Part shown: piece after piece, positions 9,292-17,808 of the stretch
Layout: each line of letters opens with the position of its first letter
Position numbering within the stretch: position 1 is the stretch's first letter
NCBI GenBank assembly: GCA_014872875.1
Contig: WKFI01000014.1
Location: 372,001 to 436,000, forward strand
Source of the DNA: Paracoccaceae bacterium
GTDB taxonomy: Bacteria; Pseudomonadota; Alphaproteobacteria; Rhodobacterales; Rhodobacteraceae
Length of the DNA: 64,000 bases
Reading direction: 5' to 3'
Program-made: the position numbers and the translations under genes
Notes under the pieces: model-generated
Told to the model about the DNA's origin: nothing
The model's database searches: none
Seen by the model: only the letters and a program-made list of their open reading frames with translations

Positions 9292-10554
9292 TCAAACGAA
9301 CTCGAAATCGGCTGCTGTCAGAATAGTTCCAGCTTCGCCCTGAAGAAGGATTACCCCTCCATCATGTGTGATGCGAAGACTGCCACCTTGGTTCGCGATG
9401 GTCAGAGCATCAAATCCACCTACGTGACCAGATATACTCAGGATATCCGCCCCGATTTCAAAGTCGGTTACCCTGTCTCTTCCAGACCCCGGTCCAAACA
9501 CGAAGGTATCCTTTCCTGCGCCGCCGGTAAGAACATCCCAGCCCTTGCCACCGATCGAAAGATCATTGCCCTTGCCGCCATCAAGAAAGTCCCGCCCATT
9601 TCCACCGATCAGCGTGTCGTGCCCTCCACCGCCGTTCAGAGTGTCAGACCCAGCGCCACCGGTGAGCTTGTCCTTACGTCCGCCGCCAAACAGACTGTCC
9701 CGACCGGATGAACCTTTCAGAATATCGTCGCCTTGCCCACCATGGAGTAAGTCGGCCCCGATACTGCCGATCAAAGTGTCGTTTCCACCCAAGCCGTGGA
9801 AAGTCACCCCGACAGAGCCATCATTGAATCTGTTATCTACCGAAAGCACATTGTCACCTGATGTGCCGATCACCGTGGTTTCGTATCCGCGCTAGGCGTA
9901 GACCTCGACATTTTCGATGCTGACGACCTTGTATCTATCTAAGGATCCGCTGAATGGGCTGTCGGCAAATTGTTTGGAAAGATTCACGGTCCATCCAAAG
10001 CCTAGCTCCAGCGTATCTGTGCCAGAACCTCCGTCTGCAAGAGACCCTGTCAAGTCACCACTCGCTCCATAAAGATCAAACGTATCGTTGCCTGCTCCTC
10101 CGATGGCGACGTCCAATGGCCGCACATTGAAATGATCGTCGCCTGCATATCCAAAGTATTTGTCTGCAGTCCATCCGCCCACACCTTGAATGGATGCCGC
10201 AAACCAATCGTTTCCCGCCCCCCCATGCAGTTCAACTGAATGGACAGTGTCCTGCAAAAGAAACCAGTTTCCTTTGGTGCTGTTTCCAAGGATCTTCCAG
10301 AAGTTCAAAACGAGAAAATCGCCAACTGAAAACCCATTCTCGACAGACGGTCGAACGTCGGTCAGGAACATATAGGTCCCACCAACAAAGACACTTCGTG
10401 CGTCCAATGTGTCGAAACCACTGCGCCCATCCAAGGTGGCGGTTGGAAGACCAGATGAAATCGCGTTCAGCACAAAGACATCGTCTGAAGACGTGCCGGA
10501 ATAGTCCTTGACCTGGTTCACATTTACGATGCGGTTTTGAATGGGTGCGGTCAT
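9292..10554 (-). pseudogene. RTX-type calcium-binding repeat protein interrupted by an in-frame TAG
   Basis: One reading frame is split by an amber codon at 9892-9894. The upstream part (about 220 codons) ends IENVEVYA. After TAG the same frame continues RGYETTVIGTSGDN and runs a further ~193 codons. The protein carries glycine/aspartate nonapeptide repeats (GGAGNDW, YAGDDHFN, then a dense block GGNDTLIG, GGQGDDILKG, GGAGSDTLNG, GGNGRDFLDG) typical of calcium-binding RTX proteins exported by type I secretion, and it ends with an uncharged tail (TAADFEFV). No T1SS genes are nearby. The ATG at 10554 is preferred; in-frame GTG and TTG lie just upstream. The segment is visibly AT-richer than its neighbours. 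It may be a pseudogene, a read-through gene or a sequencing error; the repeats themselves are certain. Confidence 0.8.
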
Positions 10555-10815
10555 CACGAATTGATCCAAGCTAAAGAGTGATTTTTGCCGAGCATCATAT
10601 TCAAAATTTGAAAGTCAACCTTTTGTAGAGTGAAGGCCAAGCTCCAGATCCATTGATCTTCGACTGTGAACATGCCCAACTTTTCCGGTTAAGCAACGCT
10701 TGGGGGTCGCCTCTGCCCCTTTTCTTTCCGAAATCAAACGGCAAAAGCACGCATCGGTAAACGGTATGTGTTGAGTGGAGTTTTCACTATCAATTGCAAC
10801 ACTCGACTGTAGCCC

Positions 10816-10887
10816 GATGCGCCCTCCGCCTATGGACCGCACAAGACGCTTTACAATCGCTGGCAGCGATAGAGTGACAAGGGTGTA
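10816..10887 (+). pseudogene. IS5-family transposase remnant
   Basis: Frame 10816-10887 translates DAPSAYGPHKTLYNRWQR, then TAG, then SDKGV. This closely matches the N-terminal region of IS5-family (IS427-like) transposases, RDAPxxYGPHKTLYNRWxRWSxxGVF, with the Trp codon TGG changed to TAG. Similarity stops at about 10887, exactly where the tRNA-Glu-like repeat begins. Only ~24 codons survive, so it is inactive. Confidence 0.65.
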
Positions 10888-10913
10888 CGGGCCGCCACTT
10901 CCTCCTCAAAAAA
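10886..10913 (+). repeat. tRNA-Glu 3'-end-like repeat (right copy)
   Basis: TACGGGC-C-GCCACT-T-CC, then TCAAAAAA: 23 of 28 positions match the tRNA-Glu end and flank at 9054-9081, with no gap. No other tRNA parts precede it, so it is not a second tRNA gene. Confidence 0.5.
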
Positions 10914-11119
10914 ACCGTAAGCAGACAATCCTTCGCGGTCGGGTGTCTTTTTCTATGCGCCGGTGACCGGAACTGCTGAATGCTCGGGAAAGAGGGATGC
11001 TGTTTCAGCCCTGGCACGACCTGTGCATGGCCTTGCCACCGACGACCACTCCCCTGCAGGGCCGGGATGTGGTGCCGGGTCCTTATTGAAGCTCCAAGAG
11101 TCACGCCGCACTGAGCGGA

Positions 11120-14100
11120 TCAAAGGTCGAGTTCGAGTAGTCCGTTTGCCTCCTTGGCGCGGGACTGGCAGGTGATGATGCCGGTTTCGCGTTGCTTGTT
11201 GGACAGGACAAAGTCGCGGTGTTCGGCCTCGCCCGAGATCAGACCGCATTTGCAGACGCCACAAATGCCGTCGGAACATTTCACGTCCACGTGGATGCCG
11301 TTGTCCAGCAACACGTCCGAAATCGTCTTGTCCTCGGGCACGGTCAGTTCCTGGCCTGACCTTGCCAGTTTGACCCTGAAAGCCTGGTTCACGTAATCAG
11401 GCTGTTCGGGGACCGAGAAGTATTCAAGGTGGCGCGCATCTTCGGGGAAACCTTGGCGTTCGGCGGCTTCCATCACTCCGTCCATATAGCGGTTCGGGCC
11501 GCAGGTGTAGACGTGCCAGCCATCCTCATAGCCCGCCATCAACGCGTCCAGATCAGCCCGGGTGCCTTCATCCGAGAAGTGGTAGTGAACCTTGTCAGCC
11601 CAGGGCATCGCTGCCAGATCTGTCAGAAAGCCTGCGTTGCTGCGGCTGGAACAGGAATAATGCAGCTGGAATTCCCGACCCAGCGCGTGCAAGCGATGCG
11701 CGAAGGCGATCATGGGCGTGATGCCGATGCCACCGCCCATCAGGAAGGTGCGCTTGGCCGTTTCGTCCAAGCCGAAATGGTTGATCGGCTTCGAGATGAT
11801 GACCTTGCGGCCTTCGCTGAAGATCCGGTGCATCAGGGCCGAACCGCCCCTGCCCTCATCCTCGCGCAGCACGCCGATCTGGTATTTGCTGGTGTCGTCG
11901 GGATTGCCGGACATTGAATACTGACGCAGGAATTCCGGCGCTACCAGCACGTCCAGATGCGCCCCGGCGGTCCATTTCGGCAGCGGTTCACCGTTCAGCG
12001 GGCTGAACTCGTATTTGGTTACGCCATCGGTCATCTTTTCGACCTTGCTCAGCTCGACCCGGATCACCGGCGCATCGGCGTCATTGGTATAACGATGGAT
12101 CATCGCGGTTTCACCGCGCGCCTTGCGTTTGCGGTATTCGTTGGCGGGTATCATCGCCTGATAAGCTTCAATCCCGGCTTCGCGGTCCATGGGGTAAGGA
12201 TAGGCATATGGGTGCGGTGCGATGGGTGCCGGGTAGACGGCCAAGGTCTGATCCTCGTATTTCAGGTCCAGATCGGTTTGCAGATCACGGCGGTTCACCG
12301 GGCTTTTGGGCGCGCGATAGCCGCCGCTTTCGTCCAGCTCGATATCCCACCACCATTTCTTGACCGGGTTCAGCCCGCCATTGCCCATCCTGTCGTCCAG
12401 ATTGGCCAGCACCGGTGCCGCAGCAGGGATGTTCGAGGCCGCCCAGCGGATCGGGGCCTGTGTGAACAACCCTTCGAGATTCCACGGGCAGGTCTTCATA
12501 CAACGTCCGCACATGGCTCCACCCGGTTGGGAGATACGATAAGTGGTGCATTTCTGGCTATCGGATTTCCAGATCTCGTAGCCGTTGAACATCAGCTTCG
12601 GCCCGGCGGTGATTGCCCCGGAGGGGCATTCACGGGCACATTTGTTGCAATGGTTGCAGAAGTTCTGCAGGCCAAAATCGATCGGCTTATCATGTGCCAG
12701 GGGCATGTCGGTGGTCACCACACCGGATTTCAGTCGTGGCCCCAGGTAGGGGTTCAGGATCACCTCACCGATGCGGCTGACCTCGCCCAGGCCTGACAGA
12801 AGCAGCAGCGGCGGCTGCAGCACTTCGCCATCCATCACCGTATGCGCCTTGGCCTTGTAGCCCAGATTGCGCAGTTGCTGACCGATCACCCCACCCAGAA
12901 GCGAGAAGCGCAGATAGGCGCGCATTGACTGGCTGACCGCGATCCAGTCATCGCCGCTGGCCCCCTCCATCGTTTCGAAGCCCTGATCGATGATCATGCT
13001 CGCGGCCTGATCATGAGGCGGATCGATCGGTTCGCCAGTGGCGTCATGGCTGTACCAAGTCCAGTCCGGACACCGGCTGGTGCCGACCGCATCGACACCC
13101 AGAAAGTAACTTGCCGCCTTCAGGTTCAGCGCATTGCGTTCGGCATCACTGGGTCGGGCGCCTTCGGGATTGGCCACACCATCCTGCAAAAGCACAAAGG
13201 CCCCCAGCGCGCGGCGTTGGGCAAAGCTGGGCGCCGATTTGCGCACGTAATGGCCGCCCTTGGCCGCGTTCTGCAGGTTCTTACCCATGTCGCCAAATTG
13301 CGAACGGGCAAACATGTCTGCACGTTTCGGTACGCGCGCGACGTTCTCTTCGTCGATATATGTCGTCGGGCTATCCACCCGCTTGAGCCGTTCGAACGGG
13401 TGCGCCCCGTCCGCATAGTTGCGACGTGCATAGGGATCGCGGTTCAACGCTGACTTGGCAAAGCCCTTACCCACCCACCATGCAGGGCCTTGGGTGCGGA
13501 ACCAGGGCTGGTCCTTCAGCGGTGCCAGCGGTGCATCATGGGCCAAATCCATTTCCGTGGTGATTACCGCGAGACCAAAACGGGAACCCAACCAGGGCGC
13601 CACCAGATCGCCACCCTCGACCGTGGCCAGGCCGGCCGCAACCGCAAGCTTGTTCAGATCCACATCGGTCGAGCTGTAGCTGTGCGCTCGCGCGTCAAAT
13701 CCCAGCAGGCGAATGTAATTCGCAATCACCACGGCGGTTTCAGTACCGCGTAGACAGGCCCGGTGATCCTGCGCGTCCAAGATCCAGTCACTGCCCGGCT
13801 CGTCTGCCCTTGGATCGCGCATATGTTCATAAACGAACACTATGGCGTGACTGTGGTCGTCTATCGGGGTCGGCTCGGCCTCCATACTGTCCTTGAGGTC
13901 GGCCATGATCATGTCGATCCCGGCTGCCAGCGTCTTGGTCTGCCGGGTTTTCAGCGCGTGCGCCAGCTTGTCGATATCGGGGTTGCGCCGCGGCTCGCGC
14001 AAAAACGCATCATCCGGCAGCGGCCCGACCCCCACCATCGACGCGTCGCAATAATACCCAAACGCCTTCAGATGGTTCGACCGTTCAACAAGGTCCGAAG

Positions 14101-14332
14101 GGATGTCGGCGACCGCCTTGTTCACGAACCCGTCCCGGATCGCGTCCATCATCGCCTGGAACTCCCCCATCGCGTTCACGATGCTTTCGGGCCGCTCAGG
14201 CCGGTGAAAGCACAACGCCTTTGTTACAGGGACACCCGACAGATTCCCCTCGCCCTCAAAGCGCGCAAGACGCTCCAACGGATAAGGCCCAAGGTGAAAC
14301 GGACGATTCTTGGTGGAAAAGACCTGGGTCAT
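11120..14332 (-). CDS. rdhA: Self-sufficient corrinoid reductive dehalogenase fused to a flavin/2Fe-2S reductase
   Basis: A 1070-residue protein. No Tat signal is visible and no rdhB anchor gene is adjacent, so it is a cytosolic catabolic type like NpRdhA (Nitratireductor) and BhbA (Comamonas), not a respiratory one. Residues ~190-267 are a degenerate copy of the corrinoid-binding fold, repeated intact at ~470-555 (compare PWLGSRF..VITTEMDLAHD with PYLGPRL..VVTTDMPLAHD). Two 4Fe-4S sites follow: CNHCNKCARECP at 559-570, and Cys 595, 608, 611 and 615 (CGRCMKTCPW). Residues ~745-975 are a ferredoxin-reductase module (RQYSMSG, GGGIGITPM), and a C-terminal plant-type 2Fe-2S domain has Cys 1019, 1024, 1027 and 1055. 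The ATG at 14332 is preferred to upstream in-frame starts. Predicted role: NAD(P)H-driven removal of halogen from an aromatic compound using cobalamin. The substrate is unknown. Confidence 0.93.
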   Translation of the reverse strand: MTQVFSTKNRPFHLGPYPLERLARFEGEGNLSGVPVTKALCFHRPERPESIVNAMGEFQAMMDAIRDGFVNKAVADIPSDLVERSNHLKAFGYYCDASMVGVGPLPDDAFLREPRRNPDIDKLAHALKTRQTKTLAAGIDMIMADLKDSMEAEPTPIDDHSHAIVFVYEHMRDPRADEPGSDWILDAQDHRACLRGTETAVVIANYIRLLGFDARAHSYSSTDVDLNKLAVAAGLATVEGGDLVAPWLGSRFGLAVITTEMDLAHDAPLAPLKDQPWFRTQGPAWWVGKGFAKSALNRDPYARRNYADGAHPFERLKRVDSPTTYIDEENVARVPKRADMFARSQFGDMGKNLQNAAKGGHYVRKSAPSFAQRRALGAFVLLQDGVANPEGARPSDAERNALNLKAASYFLGVDAVGTSRCPDWTWYSHDATGEPIDPPHDQAASMIIDQGFETMEGASGDDWIAVSQSMRAYLRFSLLGGVIGQQLRNLGYKAKAHTVMDGEVLQPPLLLLSGLGEVSRIGEVILNPYLGPRLKSGVVTTDMPLAHDKPIDFGLQNFCNHCNKCARECPSGAITAGPKLMFNGYEIWKSDSQKCTTYRISQPGGAMCGRCMKTCPWNLEGLFTQAPIRWAASNIPAAAPVLANLDDRMGNGGLNPVKKWWWDIELDESGGYRAPKSPVNRRDLQTDLDLKYEDQTLAVYPAPIAPHPYAYPYPMDREAGIEAYQAMIPANEYRKRKARGETAMIHRYTNDADAPVIRVELSKVEKMTDGVTKYEFSPLNGEPLPKWTAGAHLDVLVAPEFLRQYSMSGNPDDTSKYQIGVLREDEGRGGSALMHRIFSEGRKVIISKPINHFGLDETAKRTFLMGGGIGITPMIAFAHRLHALGREFQLHYSCSSRSNAGFLTDLAAMPWADKVHYHFSDEGTRADLDALMAGYEDGWHVYTCGPNRYMDGVMEAAERQGFPEDARHLEYFSVPEQPDYVNQAFRVKLARSGQELTVPEDKTISDVLLDNGIHVDVKCSDGICGVCKCGLISGEAEHRDFVLSNKQRETGIITCQSRAKEANGLLELDL

Positions 14333-14596
14333 GGTCGCTGCTAACTCACGTAGTTCTGGCTTGATGATCAAAATACAGCGCTCGATGCCCAACAATATGT
14401 CACCCGATCGGATGACGCGAAAAGCCCCGGAACTGTGAATTGAGCCTGTATTGGCTGAGGTACACACTCGACAAGCGGCTCACCGATGCGTCGATCCGGG
14501 TTGGAAGCCGCGCAAGGGCAATTGACATGCCACGTGTTATAGTGTTGTCATGTCAACACAAAGCAAGTCACAGCTTTTCTTGCACCGGAGAGTTTA
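14333..14596. promoter_or_regulatory. Divergent control region, rdhA (left) and P450-1 (right)
   Basis: 264 bp with no gene. On the right side it holds TTGACA (14522-14527), TATAGT (14538-14543) and the GTTG-N6-CAAC palindrome (14544-14557) ahead of a good ribosome site (CGGAGAG). TTGACA and TATAGT are only 10 bp apart, so they are not a pair. No copy of the palindrome was seen close to the rdhA start. Confidence 0.5.
14544..14557. promoter_or_regulatory. Putative MarR operator 1 (P450-1)
   Basis: GTTGTCATGTCAAC, part of a longer near-palindrome (GTGTTG..CAACAC), 39 bp before the P450-1 ATG and directly after the TATAGT element. It shares GTTG-N6-CAAC with the four other sites of the cluster. 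Confidence 0.6.
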
Positions 14597-15760
14597 ATGT
14601 CAGACGCACCTACCTACGAAATCGACCCGCAGGCTTTTTGGGCGGACCCGTATCCGGATCTCAAACGGATGCGCGAGAAGTATCCGGTGGCCTATGTCCC
14701 GCAATTGGGCGCGACACTGATCACGCGACGGGACGACATCTTTGTGAATGAAAAGAAGATCGAAATCTTCTCCTCCGATCAGCCCGAAGGATTGATGACC
14801 CAGTTGATGGGACAGAACCTGATGCGCAAGGATGGCAAACCGCATATGGACGAACGCAAGGCCATCTTTCCAACCGTCTCTCCCCGCACTGTGAAAACCG
14901 TTTGGAAAGAAGAGTTTGAAAGGGTCACGACAGAAGTTCTCGACATCATCCAGCCGCTTGGGAAGGCCGACATGGCCCGCGACATCGCACGTCGTATTTC
15001 CGCGGAAGCGCTACGGGTCGTCACCGGATTGGCTACAGTATCATGGGAAGACATGGACCGGTTCAGTCAGGGCATGATCGACGGTTGCGCAAACTATTCT
15101 GGCGATCCCGAAGTCGAAGCGAACTGCCACAAATGCACCCAAGAAATCGAGGCTTGCATTGATGAAATGATCCCGATCTTGGAACAGGCTCCCAATACGT
15201 CGCTGTTGTCGGTCGCTCTGCAATCCGGGATGTCGCAAGAACAGATCTATGCCAATGTCAAACTGGCGATCTCGGGTGGGCAGAACGAAATGCGCGACGT
15301 GATTTCAGGTGTGATCTGGGCGTTACTGAACCACCCCGATCAGCTGAAGGAAGTGATTACCGGTGATGTACCTTGGCTGAACGCCTTCGAGGAGTATTCA
15401 CGCTGGATTTCTCCCGTCGGCATGTCGCCGCGCCGCGTCAATCAAACTTACGAACTGCACGGCGTGACGCTTGAGCCGGAAGACCGCGTGTTCTTCATGT
15501 TCGGGTCAGGCAATCGGGACAAGGAGATCTTTGAAAAGCCGGAAGAGTTCGACATCCACCAGGACTACTCGGCTTCCATCGCCTTGGGCGCAGGCCCGCA
15601 TTTCTGTGCCGGAGCCTTTGTCGCCCGCTGCCTGATCGCAGATGTTGCATTGCCAATGATTTTCGAACGCCTGAAAGGGCTGCGACTGGATGGAGAAACC
15701 ACTTTTGGCGGATGGGCCTTCCGTGGCCCGCTGAACATGCCGGTGGTATGGGACGCCTGA
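14597..15760 (+). CDS. Cytochrome P450 with atypical I-helix (P450-1)
   Basis: A 387-residue soluble bacterial P450. The heme-ligand loop is LGAGPHFCAGA with Cys 337, where Leu replaces the usual first Phe. The ExxR motif is E266-Y-S-R269. The I-helix reads ISGGQNEMRD (residues ~225-234), so the usual acid/Thr pair (AGxDTT) is replaced by Asn-Glu and there is no proton-delivery Thr. Some bacterial P450 families share this GGxNExRD helix. It needs electrons from a ferredoxin; a suitable one is encoded ~580 bp downstream. A strong hairpin terminator follows, so it is probably a single-gene unit under operator 1. Substrate unknown; context suggests an aromatic compound. Confidence 0.93.
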   Translation: MSDAPTYEIDPQAFWADPYPDLKRMREKYPVAYVPQLGATLITRRDDIFVNEKKIEIFSSDQPEGLMTQLMGQNLMRKDGKPHMDERKAIFPTVSPRTVKTVWKEEFERVTTEVLDIIQPLGKADMARDIARRISAEALRVVTGLATVSWEDMDRFSQGMIDGCANYSGDPEVEANCHKCTQEIEACIDEMIPILEQAPNTSLLSVALQSGMSQEQIYANVKLAISGGQNEMRDVISGVIWALLNHPDQLKEVITGDVPWLNAFEEYSRWISPVGMSPRRVNQTYELHGVTLEPEDRVFFMFGSGNRDKEIFEKPEEFDIHQDYSASIALGAGPHFCAGAFVARCLIADVALPMIFERLKGLRLDGETTFGGWAFRGPLNMPVVWDA

Positions 15761-15828
15761 TACTTGATCGGGGATCCTGCATCCGCTTAGAAAGCGCATG
15801 CAACGCATGGCTTTGAAATGAAAAACCC

Positions 15829-15850
15829 CGGGCGCCCGTGGCGCCCGTTT
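15829..15850 (+). terminator. Terminator after P450-1
   Basis: Arms CGGGCGCC and GGCGCCCG with loop CGT, followed by TTTAT, ~70 bp after the stop. The A-run before it could make it work in both directions. Confidence 0.7.
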
Positions 15851-15935
15851 ATGATCTGTGAAGACTATCCGCATATGCTTCCAACCGACCTGCGAACCCA
15901 AGCCGGATCCACAAAAGTTGCCCCGGCGGCCATGC

Positions 15936-16055
15936 TCAAGCGTCCACTTTCTGGCCCACATCCTTCCTGCTGCCCAAATAAATCATCTCGATGACCTGTT
16001 CGACCGGGCTGGCCTTGAAGGATTGCGGGGACGGCCTGAAATCCGCCAAGTGGGG
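15936..16055 (-). pseudogene. Possible C-terminal fragment of a lost gene
   Basis: The reverse frame ending at the TGA at 15936-15938 reads PHLADFRPSPQSFKASPVEQ, continues with VIEMIYLGSRKD and stops after about 39 codons. Its composition looks protein-like, but no start or ribosome site was found and I cannot name the family. It could be the 3' end of a deleted gene or chance. Confidence 0.25.
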
Positions 16056-16269
16056 CTGAATTCGACATTCCAAACTTGCGTTTAACACGCCCCGGACACT
16101 CGACATCCCTTAGACATCAGACTCCTGCCAGCCCGAGCTGCCAACCCTGTTTCTTGGTTCGGGTTGATGCGTTTTGAACACCGGATGTTATCGCCTCAGC
16201 ACGATCGAAAGCGCCGCAAAACGCCTCAGACATGATTTTTGCGCGTACGATTTCTTTTCCAAACCTCTT

Positions 16270-16283
16270 GTTGACATGGCAAC
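16270..16283. promoter_or_regulatory. Putative MarR operator 2 (ferredoxin/TRAP)
   Basis: GTTGACATGGCAAC, overlapping a TTGACA -35-like element, 55 bp before the ferredoxin ATG. A weak -10 candidate (TACCCA, 16294-16299) sits 17 bp downstream, so binding here would block polymerase. Confidence 0.6.
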
Positions 16284-16338
16284 TCATACCTACTACCCAA
16301 GCCATGAGTTGACGCAACAACAAACGGGGTGACCCAGA

Positions 16339-16653
16339 ATGAGCGAGATCAAGGTGACATGGGTCCAGGAGTGCGGCACCCGGACGACGGCTGCGGTAAA
16401 AACGGGCCACAGCCTCATGGAGGCCGCATTGGCCAACAACATTGCAGGCGTAACCGGTGAATGCGGTGGCGCATTGGCTTGCGCGACTTGCCATGTCGTC
16501 GTGGACGAAGCCCCTGACGGCACCAAGATCCCCGAAGGCATGGAAGACGACATGCTGGACATGGCCGAAGCCGATCGACAGCCGGGCAGCCGGTTGTCCT
16601 GCCAGATCGTCGCGTCCGAAGACCTTGACGGAATCGTTTTGCGGATCCCGTAA
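16339..16653 (+). CDS. 2Fe-2S ferredoxin, putidaredoxin/adrenodoxin type
   Basis: A 104-residue electron carrier. The cluster ligands are Cys 42, 48, 51 and 88 in GECGGALACATCHVVVD and SRLSCQI, the C-x5-C-x2-C...C spacing of P450-redox ferredoxins. The acidic MEDDMLDMAEAD stretch before the last Cys is the usual interaction helix. It most likely feeds one or both P450s in the cluster. No stand-alone ferredoxin reductase is encoded nearby; the reductase module of the dehalogenase or a distant gene might serve (inference). The TRAP binding protein starts 53 bp downstream, so the two probably share a transcript. Confidence 0.95.
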   Translation: MSEIKVTWVQECGTRTTAAVKTGHSLMEAALANNIAGVTGECGGALACATCHVVVDEAPDGTKIPEGMEDDMLDMAEADRQPGSRLSCQIVASEDLDGIVLRIP

Positions 16654-16706
16654 CCCACGGGCTTCAACCCGTGCAGGTCACTGAATTTCTTAGGGAGGAA
16701 AGAAAC

Positions 16707-17723
16707 ATGAAGAAAACGATCAAAGTCCTTGCGGCTACGGCTCTTTTTAGCCTCACAGCTGCGCCTGGTCAGGCTTCGGATCACACCTTGACGATCTCGT
16801 CCTGGGCCCCGCCGACCCATGGCATGAATGCGCTGATGTGGCCCCGTCTCGTGGAAATGATCGAAGAGGCCACCGATGGTGCGGTGACAGCCGAACTGAA
16901 ACTGGGCCTGGCTCCACCACCGGCACAGATGGACCTGGTGCAGGATGGCGCCGCCGGTCTGTCGGTCATTTTCCACGGCTATCAGGCTGGCCGGTTCGTC
17001 ACCACCAAGCTGATCGAATTGCCTGGCTATGACGGCTCGGCAGAGGCGGCTTCGGTGGCGTATTGGAACGCCTATGAGTCACTTCTGTCCAAGGCCCGGG
17101 AACACCGGGGGGTCAAGGTGATCGGCCTGTTCACCCATGGCCCTGCGCAACTGCATACCAGCGAACAGGTGACCTCGCTCGACCAATTGGCCGGCCTGAA
17201 AGTCCGGATCCCGGGCGGCGTTGCCAGCGATGTCGGCACAGCCCTTGGGGTGACGGGCATTAAGGTTCCGGCGACCAAGGTGTATGAAACCCTGGCCTCG
17301 AAAGCAGCAGACGGTGTCGTCATGCCGATGGAATCGCGCAAGGGCTTCAAACTGACCGAAGTGGCCAAGAACGTGTATGAAATGCCGGGCGGGCTGTATC
17401 GTGGTTCCTTTGCATTGATCATGAACGAAGACAGCTTTGCCGATCTGCCTGAAGACCTGCAGCAGGCACTGGAAAGCAAGGTGTTCGGCCTGGCGGCCAG
17501 CCAGGAATCCGGCAGGATCTGGGACCAGATCGATGCAATCGGGCGTGACGGCACGACCGAAACAGAAGGCAATGCGATAACCCCCGCCACGGCGGCCGAC
17601 GCCGCGAAATTCCAGGAGATCTCGACCGGTATCATCGCCTCGGTCCTGACCGAAGTTTCGGAAACCGGTGTGGATGCGCAAGCCGCCTATGCGATGATCA
17701 AAGCTGACATGGCCGCGCACTGA
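16707..17723 (+). CDS. dctP: TRAP transporter substrate-binding protein 1 (DctP family)
   Basis: A 338-residue periplasmic binding protein. It begins with a Sec signal (MKKTIKVLAATALFSLTAAP, cleaved near GQA-SDH). The mature protein starts LTISSWAPPTHGMN and shows the DctP pattern in the middle (LDQLAGLKVRIPGG, then ALGVTGIKVPATKVYETLAS and ADGVVMP). A strong ribosome site (AGGGAGGAA) precedes the ATG at 16707; upstream in-frame codons are not signal-like. It delivers a substrate to the DctQM membrane pair encoded next. DctP proteins usually bind carboxylates, in line with an aromatic-acid substrate, but the ligand is not known. Confidence 0.95.
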   Translation: MKKTIKVLAATALFSLTAAPGQASDHTLTISSWAPPTHGMNALMWPRLVEMIEEATDGAVTAELKLGLAPPPAQMDLVQDGAAGLSVIFHGYQAGRFVTTKLIELPGYDGSAEAASVAYWNAYESLLSKAREHRGVKVIGLFTHGPAQLHTSEQVTSLDQLAGLKVRIPGGVASDVGTALGVTGIKVPATKVYETLASKAADGVVMPMESRKGFKLTEVAKNVYEMPGGLYRGSFALIMNEDSFADLPEDLQQALESKVFGLAASQESGRIWDQIDAIGRDGTTETEGNAITPATAADAAKFQEISTGIIASVLTEVSETGVDAQAAYAMIKADMAAH

Positions 17724-17808
17724 ACCAAGCCAATGGTTCTACACTCGGGGCGCGCGCGAAAAAACGCTCCGGGTGACTTCTCTTCGAATCCTGTGACTGG
17801 AAATTCAG

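Larger units (their letters stand above)
10555..11119. other. Accessory intergenic stretch with mobile-element debris
   Basis: 565 bp without an intact gene between the RTX gene start and the 3' end of the dehalogenase gene. It contains the RTX gene's own promoter region, a degenerate IS5-type transposase fragment (10816-10887) and the second tRNA-Glu-like repeat (10886-10913). Short ORFs here have no recognisable product. Confidence 0.6.
15851..16338. other. Long intergenic stretch between P450-1 terminator and ferredoxin
   Basis: 488 bp with no intact gene. It holds a coding-looking reverse-strand fragment (15936-16055, listed separately) and, at its right end, the ferredoxin control region. 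That region has TTGACA at 16271-16276 inside operator 2 and a second GTTG/CAAC pair with only 3 bp between at 16308-16318. Confidence 0.5.

Noticed and set aside
10615-10842. Reverse-strand ORF in the island gap
   Set aside because: Basic, low-complexity product with no ribosome site; it overlaps the transposase remnant on the other strand.
10886-10913. A second tRNA-Glu gene at the right-hand repeat
   Set aside because: Only the 3' end and flank match; the upstream sequence is the IS remnant and cannot form D or anticodon arms.
14522-14543. TTGACA with TATAGT as a promoter pair for P450-1
   Set aside because: The spacing is only 10 bp; the elements are reported but not as a matched -35/-10.
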